Below are positions 45,561 to 55,025 of a stretch of 64,000 bases of DNA, one piece after another (positions within the stretch are counted from its first letter, which is position 1; each line of letters begins with the position of its first letter). A program made the position numbers and the translations under genes. Below the pieces are notes generated by a model. The model saw only the letters and a program-made list of their open reading frames with translations, was not told the DNA's origin and did not search any database. Source of the DNA: Pseudomonas nitroreducens TX1 (GTDB lineage: Bacteria; Pseudomonadota; Gammaproteobacteria; Pseudomonadales; Pseudomonadaceae); NCBI RefSeq assembly GCF_000313755.1, contig NZ_AMZB01000112.1, positions 57,210 to 121,209 of the forward strand. Reading direction: 5' to 3'.

Positions 45561-46757
45561 ATGACCACGACTCCCCTGCGCATTGCGCTGATCAGCGAAA
45601 CCTTTCCGCCGGAAATCAATGGCGTCGCCAACACTCTGGGCCGCCTGGCCTCGGGACTGTTGCGCCTCGGACACCAGATCCAGATCGTGCGACCGCGCCA
45701 GCAAGGCGACGACGGCCGGCACAGCGACGGCGAACTCGTCCTCACCCGTGGCTGGCCGCTGCCCGGCTATCCCGGCCTGCAATGGGGCCAGTCGTGCCTG
45801 CACAAGCTGCTGCGTCACTGGAAGCGCACCCGCCCGGACGTGCTCTACATCGCCACTGAAGGCCCGCTCGGCCTGGCAGCCCTGCGAGCCGCGAAGCGCC
45901 TGCGAATCCCAGTGATCAGCGGCTTCCATACCAACTTCCAGCAGTACAGCGCGCACTATGGCTTCGGCCCGCTGATGCGCCTGGTGACGCTGTACCTGCG
46001 CTGGTTCCACAACCGCACCCAGCAGACCCTGGTGCCCAGCGCCAGCCAGTCCGTGGAATTGCAAAGGCGCGGTTTCGAGCGCCTGGCGCAACTCTCGCGC
46101 GGCGTCGACAGCCAATTGTTCAATCCATCACGGCGCAACGAAACGCTGCGCCGCGAGTGGGGCCTGGGCGAGCGAGACATCGCCGTCCTGCATGTCGGCC
46201 GGCTGGCGGCGGAGAAGAACCTGTCGCTGCTGGGCAGCAGCTTCCGTGCGCTGTGCGCGGCGCACCCGCAGCTCAAGCTCCGGCTGGTGATAGTCGGTGA
46301 CGGACCGCAACGCGCCTCACTGCAGAAGCAGCTGCCCGAAGCAGTCTTCTGCGGGCTGCAGCGCGGCGAGGAACTGGCCCGGCACTATGCCAGTGGCGAC
46401 CTGTTCCTCTTTCCCAGCCTGTCGGAAACCTTCGGCAACGTGGTGCTGGAAGCACTGGCCTCAGGGCTGGCGGTGGTGGCTTTCGACCAGGCAGCAGCCG
46501 GCCAGCACATTCGCCACGGGCACAACGGTGTGCTCGCTGTGCCGGGTGAGAACCAGAGCTTCTTCGAAGCGGCGAGCTGGCTGCTGGGCGACCCGGAGCG
46601 CTTGCGCCGGGTGCGCCTCAACGCGCGTCACCATGCCATCCATCAGGCCTGGGACCACGTGGTCGAGCGTTTCGAAGGCTATCTTCACGAAGCCTGCCGC
46701 ACGGCCCTGCCGGGGAAGCACCCCGGCGGCCTGGGCCAGCCCGACATCCACAAATAG
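45561..46757 (+). CDS. Glycosyltransferase family 4 protein
   Basis: A 398-aa GT-B glycosyltransferase. The N-terminal acceptor domain starts RIALISETFPPEINGVANTL and the C-terminal nucleotide-sugar domain contains GLQRGEELARHYASGDLFLF and the EX7E motif of retaining enzymes in LSETFGNVVLEALASG near 295-310. The relatives include PimB/MgtA-type mannosyltransferases acting on lipids. The acceptor here is unknown, likely a membrane lipid. It converges with degV with a gap of only 2 nt. Confidence 0.88.
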   Translation: MTTTPLRIALISETFPPEINGVANTLGRLASGLLRLGHQIQIVRPRQQGDDGRHSDGELVLTRGWPLPGYPGLQWGQSCLHKLLRHWKRTRPDVLYIATEGPLGLAALRAAKRLRIPVISGFHTNFQQYSAHYGFGPLMRLVTLYLRWFHNRTQQTLVPSASQSVELQRRGFERLAQLSRGVDSQLFNPSRRNETLRREWGLGERDIAVLHVGRLAAEKNLSLLGSSFRALCAAHPQLKLRLVIVGDGPQRASLQKQLPEAVFCGLQRGEELARHYASGDLFLFPSLSETFGNVVLEALASGLAVVAFDQAAAGQHIRHGHNGVLAVPGENQSFFEAASWLLGDPERLRRVRLNARHHAIHQAWDHVVERFEGYLHEACRTALPGKHPGGLGQPDIHK

Positions 46758-46759
46758 GA

Positions 46760-47719
46760 TCAGGCGAAAGGCTTGGGCTCGGCAGCAAAGGACAGGCTCA
46801 TGGCGCCCTCGCCTAGGTTGATGCCGCCGGTGGGGCTGAGCATCGCCAGGTGCACCTGTACCCCCTTGGCCTGGCAGGCCGCTTCCAGCGCAGCGAAACC
46901 GGGCAGGTCACGCAGGGCGGAGGGATCGCCGGCATAGCTCAGGCACATCTGTGGCGCCAGCAACTCGCCCGCCTCGACCCGCGCGCGGGCGAAGTTGAGC
47001 AGGCGCTCGGCGGACTTCTCGTAGTTTGGCGAGACCGACACCGGCTTGTCCTCGCCCTGTACCAGGCTCAGTACCGGCTTCATGTCGAGCATCGAGCCCA
47101 GGCCGAGGAAGGCACCGCGCAGGCGGTCGCCGATGCTGCTGCGGTCGCCCTTCTGGAAGCCGCGCCGGCGGATGTGTCCGAGGTCGCTGGCGACCAGGAA
47201 GGTATTCATCTGCTGGCTGAGCTGCTCCAGGCGGGTGCGTACCGCGTTCGGGTGCTGGTCTTCGCCGAGCAGGCGGATACCTTCGGCGGCCAGCACGGCG
47301 AGGCCGGCGAACACGGTCTGGCTGTCGATCACCCGCAGCGCGAACGGCCCGGCGATACCGGCAGCGGCGCGGCGCTCCTTGTAAGTCTGCAACAGGCTGA
47401 AGGAAGCCTGGGTGGCGTGCTCGAAGATCGGGCTGCGCTGGCTGGTCACGGTCAGGCAGATCACGTAGTCGAAGTCGGTGACCAGGTGCTCCAGGAACCA
47501 GTCGTGGGTCTGCGCCGGCGTCAGCGGTTCGCTGCCGTCCTCGGGGCCGACCTTGGGCAGGTCCTGGGAATAGAACCTGAGGGTGGTGTCGGGATCGCGG
47601 TCATCGACGATGCGCCGTTCGCCCACACGGATACCGATGGGCAGTACGCGAATGTCGTGGGCAGCAAGGAACTCCGGGGGAAGGTCGCAGGTTGCATCGA
47701 CCACCAAGCCGATCCGCAT
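46760..47719 (-). CDS. DegV family fatty-acid-binding protein
   Basis: A 319-aa DegV/FakB-fold protein. The N-terminus MRIGLVVDATCDLPPEFLAA and LTVTSQRSPIFEHATQASF near 95-115 (the fatty-acid carboxylate-binding Thr-Ser region) are typical. FakB proteins bind a fatty acid for phosphorylation by FakA in Gram-positives; FakA is not adjacent, so here it may carry or sense fatty acids. It follows the GT4 gene convergently. Confidence 0.85.
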   Translation of the reverse strand: MRIGLVVDATCDLPPEFLAAHDIRVLPIGIRVGERRIVDDRDPDTTLRFYSQDLPKVGPEDGSEPLTPAQTHDWFLEHLVTDFDYVICLTVTSQRSPIFEHATQASFSLLQTYKERRAAAGIAGPFALRVIDSQTVFAGLAVLAAEGIRLLGEDQHPNAVRTRLEQLSQQMNTFLVASDLGHIRRRGFQKGDRSSIGDRLRGAFLGLGSMLDMKPVLSLVQGEDKPVSVSPNYEKSAERLLNFARARVEAGELLAPQMCLSYAGDPSALRDLPGFAALEAACQAKGVQVHLAMLSPTGGINLGEGAMSLSFAAEPKPFA

Positions 47720-47871
47720 GTCTTACTCCTATGGCCGTATCCCGGCCTTATTTTTGTGTGAACGCGGTCATACTCTGCCCGTTTCGGACTGGGAAGTCAG
47801 CATGCGGAAAGGTGGGTCTCGGAAAAGATTTGTAAACGCCTAGGACGGTACTTTCAGACCATTCAGATTGC

Positions 47872-47887
47872 TTATGAACAGTCATAA
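47872..47887. promoter_or_regulatory. Palindrome TTATGA-N4-TCATAA
   Basis: TTATGAACAGTCATAA has perfect 6-bp arms. It lies about 150 bp upstream of degV, far for a simple operator, and may be a binding site or a remnant. Function is not evident. Confidence 0.3.
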
Positions 47888-47949
47888 CCAGAGCACAGGC
47901 CGTGGGCTCTCACCGGGGAAATTCTGCGCCAGGTGTTGCCCTCTTCCCC

Positions 47950-48056
47950 GCCCTCTCCCTGAATGGAGAGGGCGTTTTCCGTGCCGGCTGACGCCAAGAT
48001 TTCAACCGGCACCGAACCAGTCCCCTCTCCCTTCAGGGAGAGGGTAAGGGAGAGGG
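47950..48056. repeat. CCCTCTCCCT-type inverted repeat pair
   Basis: Two units, CCCTCTCCCTGAATGGAGAG at 47951 and CCCTCTCCCTTCAGGGAGAG at 48023 with trailing TAAGGGAGAGGG, in the same relative arrangement as the pair at 29176-29315. A BIME-like mosaic of the genome's second palindromic family. Confidence 0.8.
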
Positions 48057-48129
48057 AAACTCCAGCACGGACTTTCAGAAAATACATTGCTCCTCCAAGA
48101 AGCGGCTGCGCGAGGGGTTCAGCAATAGC

Positions 48130-48164
48130 AAAAGCCCCTGGCACCGAGGGTGCCAGGGGCTTTT
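48130..48164 (-). terminator. Rho-independent terminator after the OYE gene
   Basis: AAAAGCCCCTGGCACC and its complement GGTGCCAGGGGCTTTT enclose a 3-nt loop, a 16-bp stem. The minus-strand reading gives AAAAGCCCC...GGGGCTTTT, so it can act both ways. It lies 18 nt beyond the OYE stop. Confidence 0.92.
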
Positions 48165-48181
48165 CATTACCGAATGGCGAA

Positions 48182-49294
48182 TCAGGCCAGCGATGTCAGC
48201 GCGTCGCGGCTGAAGGGCTTGATGTCCTCCAGGCGGCCATCACGGACTTTCACCGCCCATTCCGGGTCCACCAGCAGCGCGCGGCCGACGGCCACCAGGT
48301 CGAACTCATCCTTGTTCAGGCGCTCCAGCAGACCGTCGATGCCCGACGGCTGGGCGACCTCCTCGGTGTTGCCGAAGAAGGCCAAGAACTCGCTGCCATC
48401 CAGACCGACGTTGCCGACAGTGATGGTCGGCTTGCCGGTGAGCTGGCGGGTCCAGCCGGCCAGGTTGAGATCGGAGCCTTCGAATTCCGGAATCCAGAAG
48501 CGGCGGGTCGAGCAGTGGAAGATGTCCACGCCTGCATCCGACAGCGGCTTGAGGAAGGCTTCCAGCTCTTCGGCGGTCTGCACCAGGCGGGCGCTGTAGT
48601 CCTGCTGCTTCCACTGGGAGAAGCGGAAGATGATCGGGTAGTCGGGGCCAACGGCCGCTCGCACGGCCTGAATCAGCTCGATGGCGAAGCGCGAACGGTT
48701 GGCCAGGCTGCCGCCGTATTCGTCGGTGCGCTTGTTGCTGCCATCCCAGAAGAACTGGTCGATCAGGTAGCCGTGGGCGCCGTGGATTTCCACGCCGTCC
48801 ATGCCGATGGACTTGGCGTCGACGGCGGCTTGGGCGAAGGCGGCAATGACCTCCTGGATGTCTTCCTTGGTCATCTCATGGACCAGCACGGTGCCGTCCT
48901 TTTCCTTGCCACTGGGGCCGTAGCCCGGAACGCTGGCATCCGGCTCGGTGCCCAGGCGGCGCACGGCTCCGACGTGCCACAGTTGCGGGACGATCTTGCC
49001 GCCCTCGGCGTGTACCGCATCGACCACCTGCTTCCAGCCGGCCAGGGCGTCTTCGCCGTGGAAGCGCGGCACGTTCGGGTAGCCGTTGGCGGCCTTGTGG
49101 TTGACCGTAGTGCCTTCGGTGACGATCAGGCCGACACCGGCGGCGGCGCGGCGGCGGTAATACTCGACGACCTGGGCGTGGGGTACGCCGCCCGGGGTGA
49201 AGTTGCGGGTCATCGGCGCCATCACGATACGCGTGGGCAGTTCCAGGCCGCCCAGGCGGAAGGGCGAGAACAGGGTATCTACGGATGCAGTCAT
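48182..49294 (-). CDS. NADH:flavin oxidoreductase (Old Yellow Enzyme family)
   Basis: A 370-aa FMN enzyme that reduces activated C=C bonds or nitro compounds. RIVMAPMTRN (about 22-31) contacts FMN, His171 and His174 in IHGAHGYLIDQFFWDGSN bind the substrate oxygen, and TVGNVGL and VAVGRALLVDPEW close the barrel. The related NemA detoxifies electrophiles, and here too the gene is preceded by a TetR operator. The start at 49294 gives MTASVDTLFSPFRLGG, preceded by GGAGACTTCA. Confidence 0.9.
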   Translation of the reverse strand: MTASVDTLFSPFRLGGLELPTRIVMAPMTRNFTPGGVPHAQVVEYYRRRAAAGVGLIVTEGTTVNHKAANGYPNVPRFHGEDALAGWKQVVDAVHAEGGKIVPQLWHVGAVRRLGTEPDASVPGYGPSGKEKDGTVLVHEMTKEDIQEVIAAFAQAAVDAKSIGMDGVEIHGAHGYLIDQFFWDGSNKRTDEYGGSLANRSRFAIELIQAVRAAVGPDYPIIFRFSQWKQQDYSARLVQTAEELEAFLKPLSDAGVDIFHCSTRRFWIPEFEGSDLNLAGWTRQLTGKPTITVGNVGLDGSEFLAFFGNTEEVAQPSGIDGLLERLNKDEFDLVAVGRALLVDPEWAVKVRDGRLEDIKPFSRDALTSLA

Positions 49295-49313
49295 TGAAGT
49301 CTCCATGACGGCC

Positions 49314-49329
49314 AGGCGACCGGTCGTCT
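49314..49329. promoter_or_regulatory. Palindromic operator upstream of the OYE gene
   Basis: AGGCGACCGGTCGTCT is a 16-bp palindrome with one mismatched pair around CGACCGGTCG, 20 bp before the OYE start. The 14-nt sequence GACCGGTCGTCTCG is shared with a site before the TetR gene (49978). It resembles NemR-type operators with GACC/GGTC half-sites. Confidence 0.75.
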
Positions 49330-49372
49330 CGTTTTTGAGTTGGGCTGAAAAATGGGTGATGACTCAGGCAGA

Positions 49373-49963
49373 TCAGGCCTGTAGCAAGTGCTCCAGGCGC
49401 TCGATAAAGCGCTCCACCGGTTTGAGCGAAGCGCTGACTTTCATGCGCGCCAGCACGCCCTGCCAGGCATTGCCGATGAACTCGGCCAGTTGCTCGACGT
49501 TCTCCGAGGCGGGCAACTCCCCGGCGCGCTGGGCGTCAGCCAGGCAGTCGCGCAGGGTATCGATGGACTGCTGAAGGATGCCGTCGACGCGCTCGGCGAT
49601 CGGCGGCGACAGCTCAGCCATCTCGAAGCTCAAGCTGCCGATGAAACAGTGGTATTCGAGCTTCTCCTGGCGGGCGAAATGCGCCAGGAGTTCGCGGTAA
49701 TAAGTAAGGATGCGCGCACGCGGACCCAATGCCGGGTTGCCCAGCGCCTCGGCGTAACGTGCCAGGCGCGGCGCGTACAGATGTTCCAGGGCTTGCAGGG
49801 CGAAATCTTCCTTGCTCTCGAAGTAGTGGTAGAAGGAGCCCTTGGGGATGCCGGCGGCCTGGACGATGTCCTGCACGCCCGTGCCGTGGTAGCCGCTGCG
49901 GGTCATCGCCAAGGAGCCCTTGGCGAGGATCAGGTCACGTTTGTCGAGTCGAATGCTGTTCAT
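49373..49963 (-). CDS. TetR family repressor (NemR-like)
   Basis: A 196-aa TetR protein: helix-turn-helix in 20-60 (GTGVQDIVQAAGIPKGSFYH) and a C-terminal ligand-binding domain with Cys and Met suitable for sensing electrophiles (YHCFIGSLSFEMAEL). NemR in E. coli senses electrophiles through Cys and controls nemRA. Here the same arrangement of repressor and OYE gene, each preceded by the same GACCGGTCGTCTCG element, supports autoregulation and repression of the OYE. Confidence 0.9.
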   Translation of the reverse strand: MNSIRLDKRDLILAKGSLAMTRSGYHGTGVQDIVQAAGIPKGSFYHYFESKEDFALQALEHLYAPRLARYAEALGNPALGPRARILTYYRELLAHFARQEKLEYHCFIGSLSFEMAELSPPIAERVDGILQQSIDTLRDCLADAQRAGELPASENVEQLAEFIGNAWQGVLARMKVSASLKPVERFIERLEHLLQA

Positions 49964-49973
49964 GGGCGCAAGA

Positions 49974-49991
49974 ATATGACCGGTCGTCTCG
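49974..49991. promoter_or_regulatory. Operator upstream of the TetR gene
   Basis: The sequence GACCGGTCGTCTCG at 49978-49991 is identical to that before the OYE gene. It lies about 15 nt before the TetR start, so bound repressor would block initiation or its own transcription. Confidence 0.72.
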
Positions 49992-50037
49992 CCTCTTCCA
50001 GAACCATTGATCGCAGTGATTTTCCCTCAGAAGCGGA

Positions 50038-50928
50038 TCAGCGGATCGCCGGGCTTTCCAGCAGTTGCGCCACACCTTCCTGCAGCAATTCACGCAAGCG
50101 CTCGACCACTGCTTCCGGCTCGGCTTCGCTGCGGTGCAGGCACAGGCCCAGCGGTGCCATCACCGGCAGCCCGGCGCGCTCGGAATCCAGCCGCTCGACG
50201 CTGGCCGGCAGGCCGATCGGCGTGCGCAGGCCAACGCCCAGCCCGGCCCCGACCGCCGCCCAGATGCCGGACAACCCGGCGCTGGTGAACGCTACGCGCC
50301 AGGCAATACCGGCCCGGTCCAGCGCCGCCGTCGCCGCGCTGCGCAGCAGACAAGGCGCCTCCAGCATCACCAGCGGCAGGGGTTCCGCACCGGGAGACGG
50401 TAGCGCTTGCGACGCGCCGATCCAGCACTGCGCCACCGCACCAATGCGCTCCATGTGTGGCGTGCGCTCGCCGGTCTCCCAGGCCAGCGCCAGGTCCAAC
50501 TCGCCGTTGCGCACGCCTTCGATGAGCTGCTGGTTACGCGCGGTGCGTACCTCGATGCGCACCTTGGGATGGGCACGGGCAAAGCGCGCCAGCACGGCGG
50601 GCAGCAGCGTTTCGCCGAAATCCTCCTGCAGGCCGAGGCGCACCCGGCCTTCCAGCGCACCGCCACGCAAGGCGGCGGCGGCTTCGTCGTTCAATTCCAG
50701 CAGCCGGCGGGCATAGGCCAGCAGCGTCTCGCCCGCCTCGGTCAGCGCCATGCCGCGCCCTTCGCGGCGCAATACCGGGGTGCCAGCCTGCTCTTCCAGC
50801 TTCTTCAATTGAGCGCTGACGGCAGAGGTGGAGCGCCCCAGGCGATCCGCCGCGCGGGCAAAACTGCCCAGCTCGATGCCGGTCACGAAGGTCCGCAACA
50901 CGTCCAGGTCGAAGTGGATACGGGGCAT
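50038..50928 (-). CDS. LysR family transcriptional regulator
   Basis: A 296-aa LysR: helix-turn-helix at about 5-65 (FDLDVLRTFVTGIELGSFAR, then DRLGRSTSAVSAQLKKLEEQ) and effector domain to 290. Two starts are possible: ATG at 50937 and ATG at 50928; AGGA lies 8 nt before the second, so 50928 is used. It is divergent from the tautomerase gene across 107 nt. The likely target is that gene or the nitroreductase. Confidence 0.88.
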   Translation of the reverse strand: MPRIHFDLDVLRTFVTGIELGSFARAADRLGRSTSAVSAQLKKLEEQAGTPVLRREGRGMALTEAGETLLAYARRLLELNDEAAAALRGGALEGRVRLGLQEDFGETLLPAVLARFARAHPKVRIEVRTARNQQLIEGVRNGELDLALAWETGERTPHMERIGAVAQCWIGASQALPSPGAEPLPLVMLEAPCLLRSAATAALDRAGIAWRVAFTSAGLSGIWAAVGAGLGVGLRTPIGLPASVERLDSERAGLPVMAPLGLCLHRSEAEPEAVVERLRELLQEGVAQLLESPAIR

Positions 50929-51035
50929 GGCAACCATCCTGATTATTCGAACTATCTGTTAAATATTTCCCGATTTTCAGGATCAAATTGCCGGGCTAGC
51001 CTGATTCCGTCAATCACTCACCGAGGAACGGCGCC

Positions 51036-51443
51036 ATGCCTACCGTCCGCATCTCCCTGCGCAAGGGCAAGCAACCCGAGTACCTGCGCGAACTCGCCGA
51101 CACCGTCTATGACGCCATGCACGAGGCCTTCAACGTGCCGGAGGGCGATCAGTTCGTGATGATCCACCAGCACGAGGCGGAGGAATTCGTCTTCAATCGC
51201 CATTACCTGGGCGGGCCGCGCAGCGACGATTTCGTGCTGATCGCCATCACCATCGGCCGCCCGCGGGACTCGCAGACCAGGCAGGCGTTCTACCGGCGGC
51301 TGAACGCGCTGCTGGGCGAGCGGCTGGAGATAGCCAGCGAGGACGTGATGGTGCAGATCACCACCAGCGAGGCGGACGACTGGTCCTTCGGTGGCGGTCG
51401 CATGGGCGTGCTGACCAAGCCCGATGCGGTCAGTGCCAGCTGA
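51036..51443 (+). CDS. Tautomerase family protein
   Basis: A 135-aa member of the tautomerase superfamily, longer than 4-oxalocrotonate tautomerase. After removal of Met, Pro1 (MPTVRISLRKG) is the catalytic base. Other active-site residues may include the Arg of RHYLGGPRSDDFV. The length and the C-terminal EADDWSFGGGRMG tail fit the MSAD/cis-CaaD-like group. It is divergent from the LysR gene and overlaps the convergent nitroreductase end by 14 nt. Confidence 0.86.
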   Translation: MPTVRISLRKGKQPEYLRELADTVYDAMHEAFNVPEGDQFVMIHQHEAEEFVFNRHYLGGPRSDDFVLIAITIGRPRDSQTRQAFYRRLNALLGERLEIASEDVMVQITTSEADDWSFGGGRMGVLTKPDAVSAS

Positions 51444-52170
51444 CGCGCTGCTCCAGCGGGAAGCGCAGGCGCGGGTTGTAGACGCCATTGTCGGCCGCCC
51501 GCCCTGCCGCCAGCAGCATGATCGGCACCGCGCGGCGAGGAATATCCAGCACCTTGCGCAACCGCACTTCATCGAAGCCTTCCATGGGGCAGGTGGCGTA
51601 GCCGTGGCTCTGCAGGGCCAGCATCAGGTTCTGCGCCGCCAGCGCAGTGGACTTCACCGCCCACAGGCGCATCTCGGCGTGGCTGTTGGGCTGGCGCATC
51701 AGCGCACGGCGCAGGCCGACGAACGCATAGAGGGTGCGCTTGAACAGCCCACGTAGCCCGAAAACGCCCTGGTTGTACTGGAAGGGCGCGGTGCGCTGGT
51801 AGAAGTCGCGCACCTTTTTCGGCACCTGCGGCTCCGGCCACTGGTCGAGGATCGCTGCACATGACTCGCGCCAGGTGTCCGGCCGCGCCAGCACCACGAT
51901 CAGCACCGGAGCCGTGCGCGCGGCGTTCTGCCCCAGGCACACCGGCACCAGCTTGCGGCGCAGCTCGGCATCGCGGATCACCTGGAAGCTCCAGGGCTGC
52001 AGGTTGCACGCGTTGGGCGCCAGCACCGCCTGTTCCAGGCTGTCGCGCAGTACCGCTTCCGGCACCGGATCATCGAGAAAACGGCGCACCGCGCGGCGCT
52101 GTTCGATCAGCGCGCGCAAGGCATCGGGCGTGGCGGGCAGGCAGGCGGACTCGGCGGCGAAACGGCTCAT
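51430..52170 (-). CDS. Nitroreductase family protein
   Basis: A 246-aa FMN-dependent nitroreductase. The FMN phosphate loop RRAVRRFLDDPVPEAVL is at about 25-41, LAPNACNLQPWSFQVIRD near 52-69, and the C-terminal VPIMLLAAGRAADNG binds the flavin ring. It reduces nitroaromatics or quinones with NAD(P)H. It ends inside the tautomerase gene (14-bp convergent overlap). Its position beside OYE and Gpx suggests a xenobiotic/oxidant set. Confidence 0.87.
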   Translation of the reverse strand: MSRFAAESACLPATPDALRALIEQRRAVRRFLDDPVPEAVLRDSLEQAVLAPNACNLQPWSFQVIRDAELRRKLVPVCLGQNAARTAPVLIVVLARPDTWRESCAAILDQWPEPQVPKKVRDFYQRTAPFQYNQGVFGLRGLFKRTLYAFVGLRRALMRQPNSHAEMRLWAVKSTALAAQNLMLALQSHGYATCPMEGFDEVRLRKVLDIPRRAVPIMLLAAGRAADNGVYNPRLRFPLEQRVSWH

Positions 52171-52242
52171 GGCGGGCTCCGGAAACAGGTCGCCCGATTA
52201 AGCCGCCACACCTGGCGTGGAACAAGACGGAAGGGAGAAATG

Positions 52243-52277
52243 CCGGCGGGATTGGCGCATGCGCCCTCTCCCGCCGG
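52243..52277 (-). terminator. Hairpin behind the glutathione peroxidase gene
   Basis: CCGGCGGGA and TCCCGCCGG enclose an inner palindrome GGCGCATGCGCC, a strong 35-nt structure 5 nt after the gpx stop on the minus strand. It is followed only by CATTTCTCC, so the T-run is weak. Confidence 0.6.
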
Positions 52278-52281
52278 TGGA

Positions 52282-52767
52282 TCAGGCGCCCAGCGCCTTC
52301 TCGATGGCCTGGATCAGCGCCGGATCATCCGGCGTGGTGCGCGGGCTGAAGCGGGCCAGCACGCGGCCATCCGGGCCGAGGAGGAACTTCTCGAAGTTCC
52401 AGGTGATGTCGCCGGGGAACTCGGCGCCCTCGCCCGCCAGCAGGCGGTACAGCGGATGGCGCTCGGAGCCGTTGACCTCGAGCTTGCCCGACATGGGGAA
52501 ACTGACCCCATAGTTCAGCGAGCAGAACGACTGGATCTCGGCTTCGCTGCCCGGCTCCTGCCCGGCGAACTGGTTGCAGGGCAGACCGAGAACCACGAAC
52601 CCCCGGTCCTTGTACTGCTGGTAAAGGTTTTCCAGAGCGGCGTACTGCGGGGTCAGGCCGCATTTCGAGGCGACGTTGACCACCAGCACGACCTTGCCCT
52701 TGAGCGGGGCCAACGGCAGATCCTGGCCGTCGAGGCCATGCAGCGTCAGATCGTGAAAAGCGCTCAT
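52282..52767 (-). CDS. gpx: Glutathione peroxidase-like thiol peroxidase
   Basis: A 161-aa peroxidase. The peroxidatic residue is Cys36 in VASKCGLTPQY (not selenocysteine), with Gln70 in CNQFAGQEPG and Trp123 in WNFEKFLL completing the catalytic triad. Cys82 in FCSLNYGVSFP is the resolving position of thioredoxin-dependent members, so thioredoxin rather than glutathione is the likely reductant. It detoxifies H2O2 or lipid hydroperoxides. It stands alone, with a hairpin behind the stop. Confidence 0.92.
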   Translation of the reverse strand: MSAFHDLTLHGLDGQDLPLAPLKGKVVLVVNVASKCGLTPQYAALENLYQQYKDRGFVVLGLPCNQFAGQEPGSEAEIQSFCSLNYGVSFPMSGKLEVNGSERHPLYRLLAGEGAEFPGDITWNFEKFLLGPDGRVLARFSPRTTPDDPALIQAIEKALGA

Positions 52768-52897
52768 TGCTTGCTCCTTGAAGAAGTAGGCACGAAGTGC
52801 CCGCGCAGGGAGCGGACAACGTGTCCGTCGTGCTGCGCAATCCCAGTCGATGCGGGAAAAATGCCCTGGCCTTGTTGCAGTCGATCAGGTTGCATGA

Positions 52898-52921
52898 GAA
52901 AGGCGCCCAAAGGCGCCTTTC
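52898..52921 (-). terminator. Bidirectional hairpin between gpx and slyD
   Basis: GAAAGGCGCC pairs with GGCGCCTTTC around CAAA. On the minus strand it is followed by TCATGCAAC, so it is a terminator candidate behind slyD (stop 52985), with imperfect T-run. Confidence 0.6.
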
Positions 52922-52984
52922 AAGATTGAGCGTAGCAGCTCAATGATGGCTTCACCCGGCCGATGGCCGACCGGGCGACAGCCA

Positions 52985-53470
52985 TCAATGGTGGTGACCA
53001 CCTTCGCCGTGGACGTGGCCATGGGCGACTTCTTCGGCGGACGCGTCGCGGATGTCGACCACTTTCACCTTGAAGTTCAGGCGCTGGCCGGCCAGCGGGT
53101 GGTTGCCGTCGACGATTACGTCGTCGCCTTCGATGTCGCGGATGGTGACGATCTGCATGCCGCCGTCCGGAGCGGAAGCGTGGAACTGCATGCCGACTTC
53201 CAGCTCGTCCACGCCTTCGAACATCTCGCGGGTCAGGGTGGCGACCAGCTCGGCGCTGTATTCGCCGTAGGCATCGGCCGGCTCGACGGTCACGTCCAGC
53301 TCGTCACCGACCTGCTTGCCTTCCAGGGCCTTTTCCAGGCCGCCGATGATGTTGTGGGCGCCGTGCAGGTAGACCAGCGGAGCGCCGCCGGCGGAGCTGT
53401 CGATGACCTCACCTGCGTCGTTGGTCAGGGTATAGTCGATGGAAACCGCCTTGTTGGCCGCGATCTGCAT
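52985..53470 (-). CDS. slyD: FKBP-type peptidyl-prolyl isomerase SlyD
   Basis: A 161-aa cytosolic prolyl isomerase and nickel chaperone. The FKBP core starts [20 protein letters not shown], the inserted IF chaperone flap is at about 70-120 (DAYGEYSAELVATLTREMF), and the C-terminal His-rich AHGHVHGEGGHHH binds nickel. Its start codon at 53470 overlaps by opposite strand the ATG of the DUF3565 gene (CATG at 53468-53471). Confidence 0.93.
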   Translation of the reverse strand: MQIAANKAVSIDYTLTNDAGEVIDSSAGGAPLVYLHGAHNIIGGLEKALEGKQVGDELDVTVEPADAYGEYSAELVATLTREMFEGVDELEVGMQFHASAPDGGMQIVTIRDIEGDDVIVDGNHPLAGQRLNFKVKVVDIRDASAEEVAHGHVHGEGGHHH

Positions 53471-53771
53471 GGTTCGAAACCTATCTGATATAGAAGTTGA
53501 GCGCGTAAGTCTACGCGGCGACGCCCCCGAATGCGACCCGAAGACGGACGGACGGGATCACGCGGTCCCGCCGCGCCTGCTTGACTTTCATCAGGACGAA
53601 GACGGCCACTGGGTGGCAGTCTTGTCCTGCGGCCACACCCAGCACCTGCGCCATGAGCCGCCGTGGCAATCGCGGCCCTGGGTGCTGGACCCGCAACAGC
53701 GCGAGGCGCAGATCGGCCGGCTATTCCCCTGCGGCTGGTGCGCCAAGGATTCCGACAGCAACAAGGAGTAG
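53469..53771 (+). CDS. DUF3565 family zinc-ribbon-like protein
   Basis: A 100-aa protein whose conserved part is [20 protein letters not shown] and [20 protein letters not shown], ending in PCGWC; the Cys/His pairs (CGH and CGWC) look metal-binding. Family members are shorter (about 60-70 aa), so the N-terminal 35 residues are suspect; no better start codon exists in the frame, and the ATG at 53469 overlaps the divergent slyD start. It is read into ackA with a 2-nt gap, so the two are coupled. Its function is unknown. Confidence 0.72.
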   Translation: MVRNLSDIEVERVSLRGDAPECDPKTDGRDHAVPPRLLDFHQDEDGHWVAVLSCGHTQHLRHEPPWQSRPWVLDPQQREAQIGRLFPCGWCAKDSDSNKE

Positions 53772-53773
53772 GC

Positions 53774-54964
<1,191 letters not shown>

Positions 54965-55025
54965 AGATTCATCGGTTGCGCCCCACAAGGGCGCAGACCA
55001 CTCCCGCACGGCTTAAGGAGCCCGG

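Larger units (their letters stand above)
47720..48181. other. Intergenic region between degV and the OYE gene
   Basis: 462 bases without a gene. It carries the probable degV promoter near 47720-47760, a palindrome TTATGA-ACAG-TCATAA at 47872, a pair of CCCTCTCCCT repeats (47950-48056) and the bidirectional terminator at 48130-48164. Confidence 0.65.
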
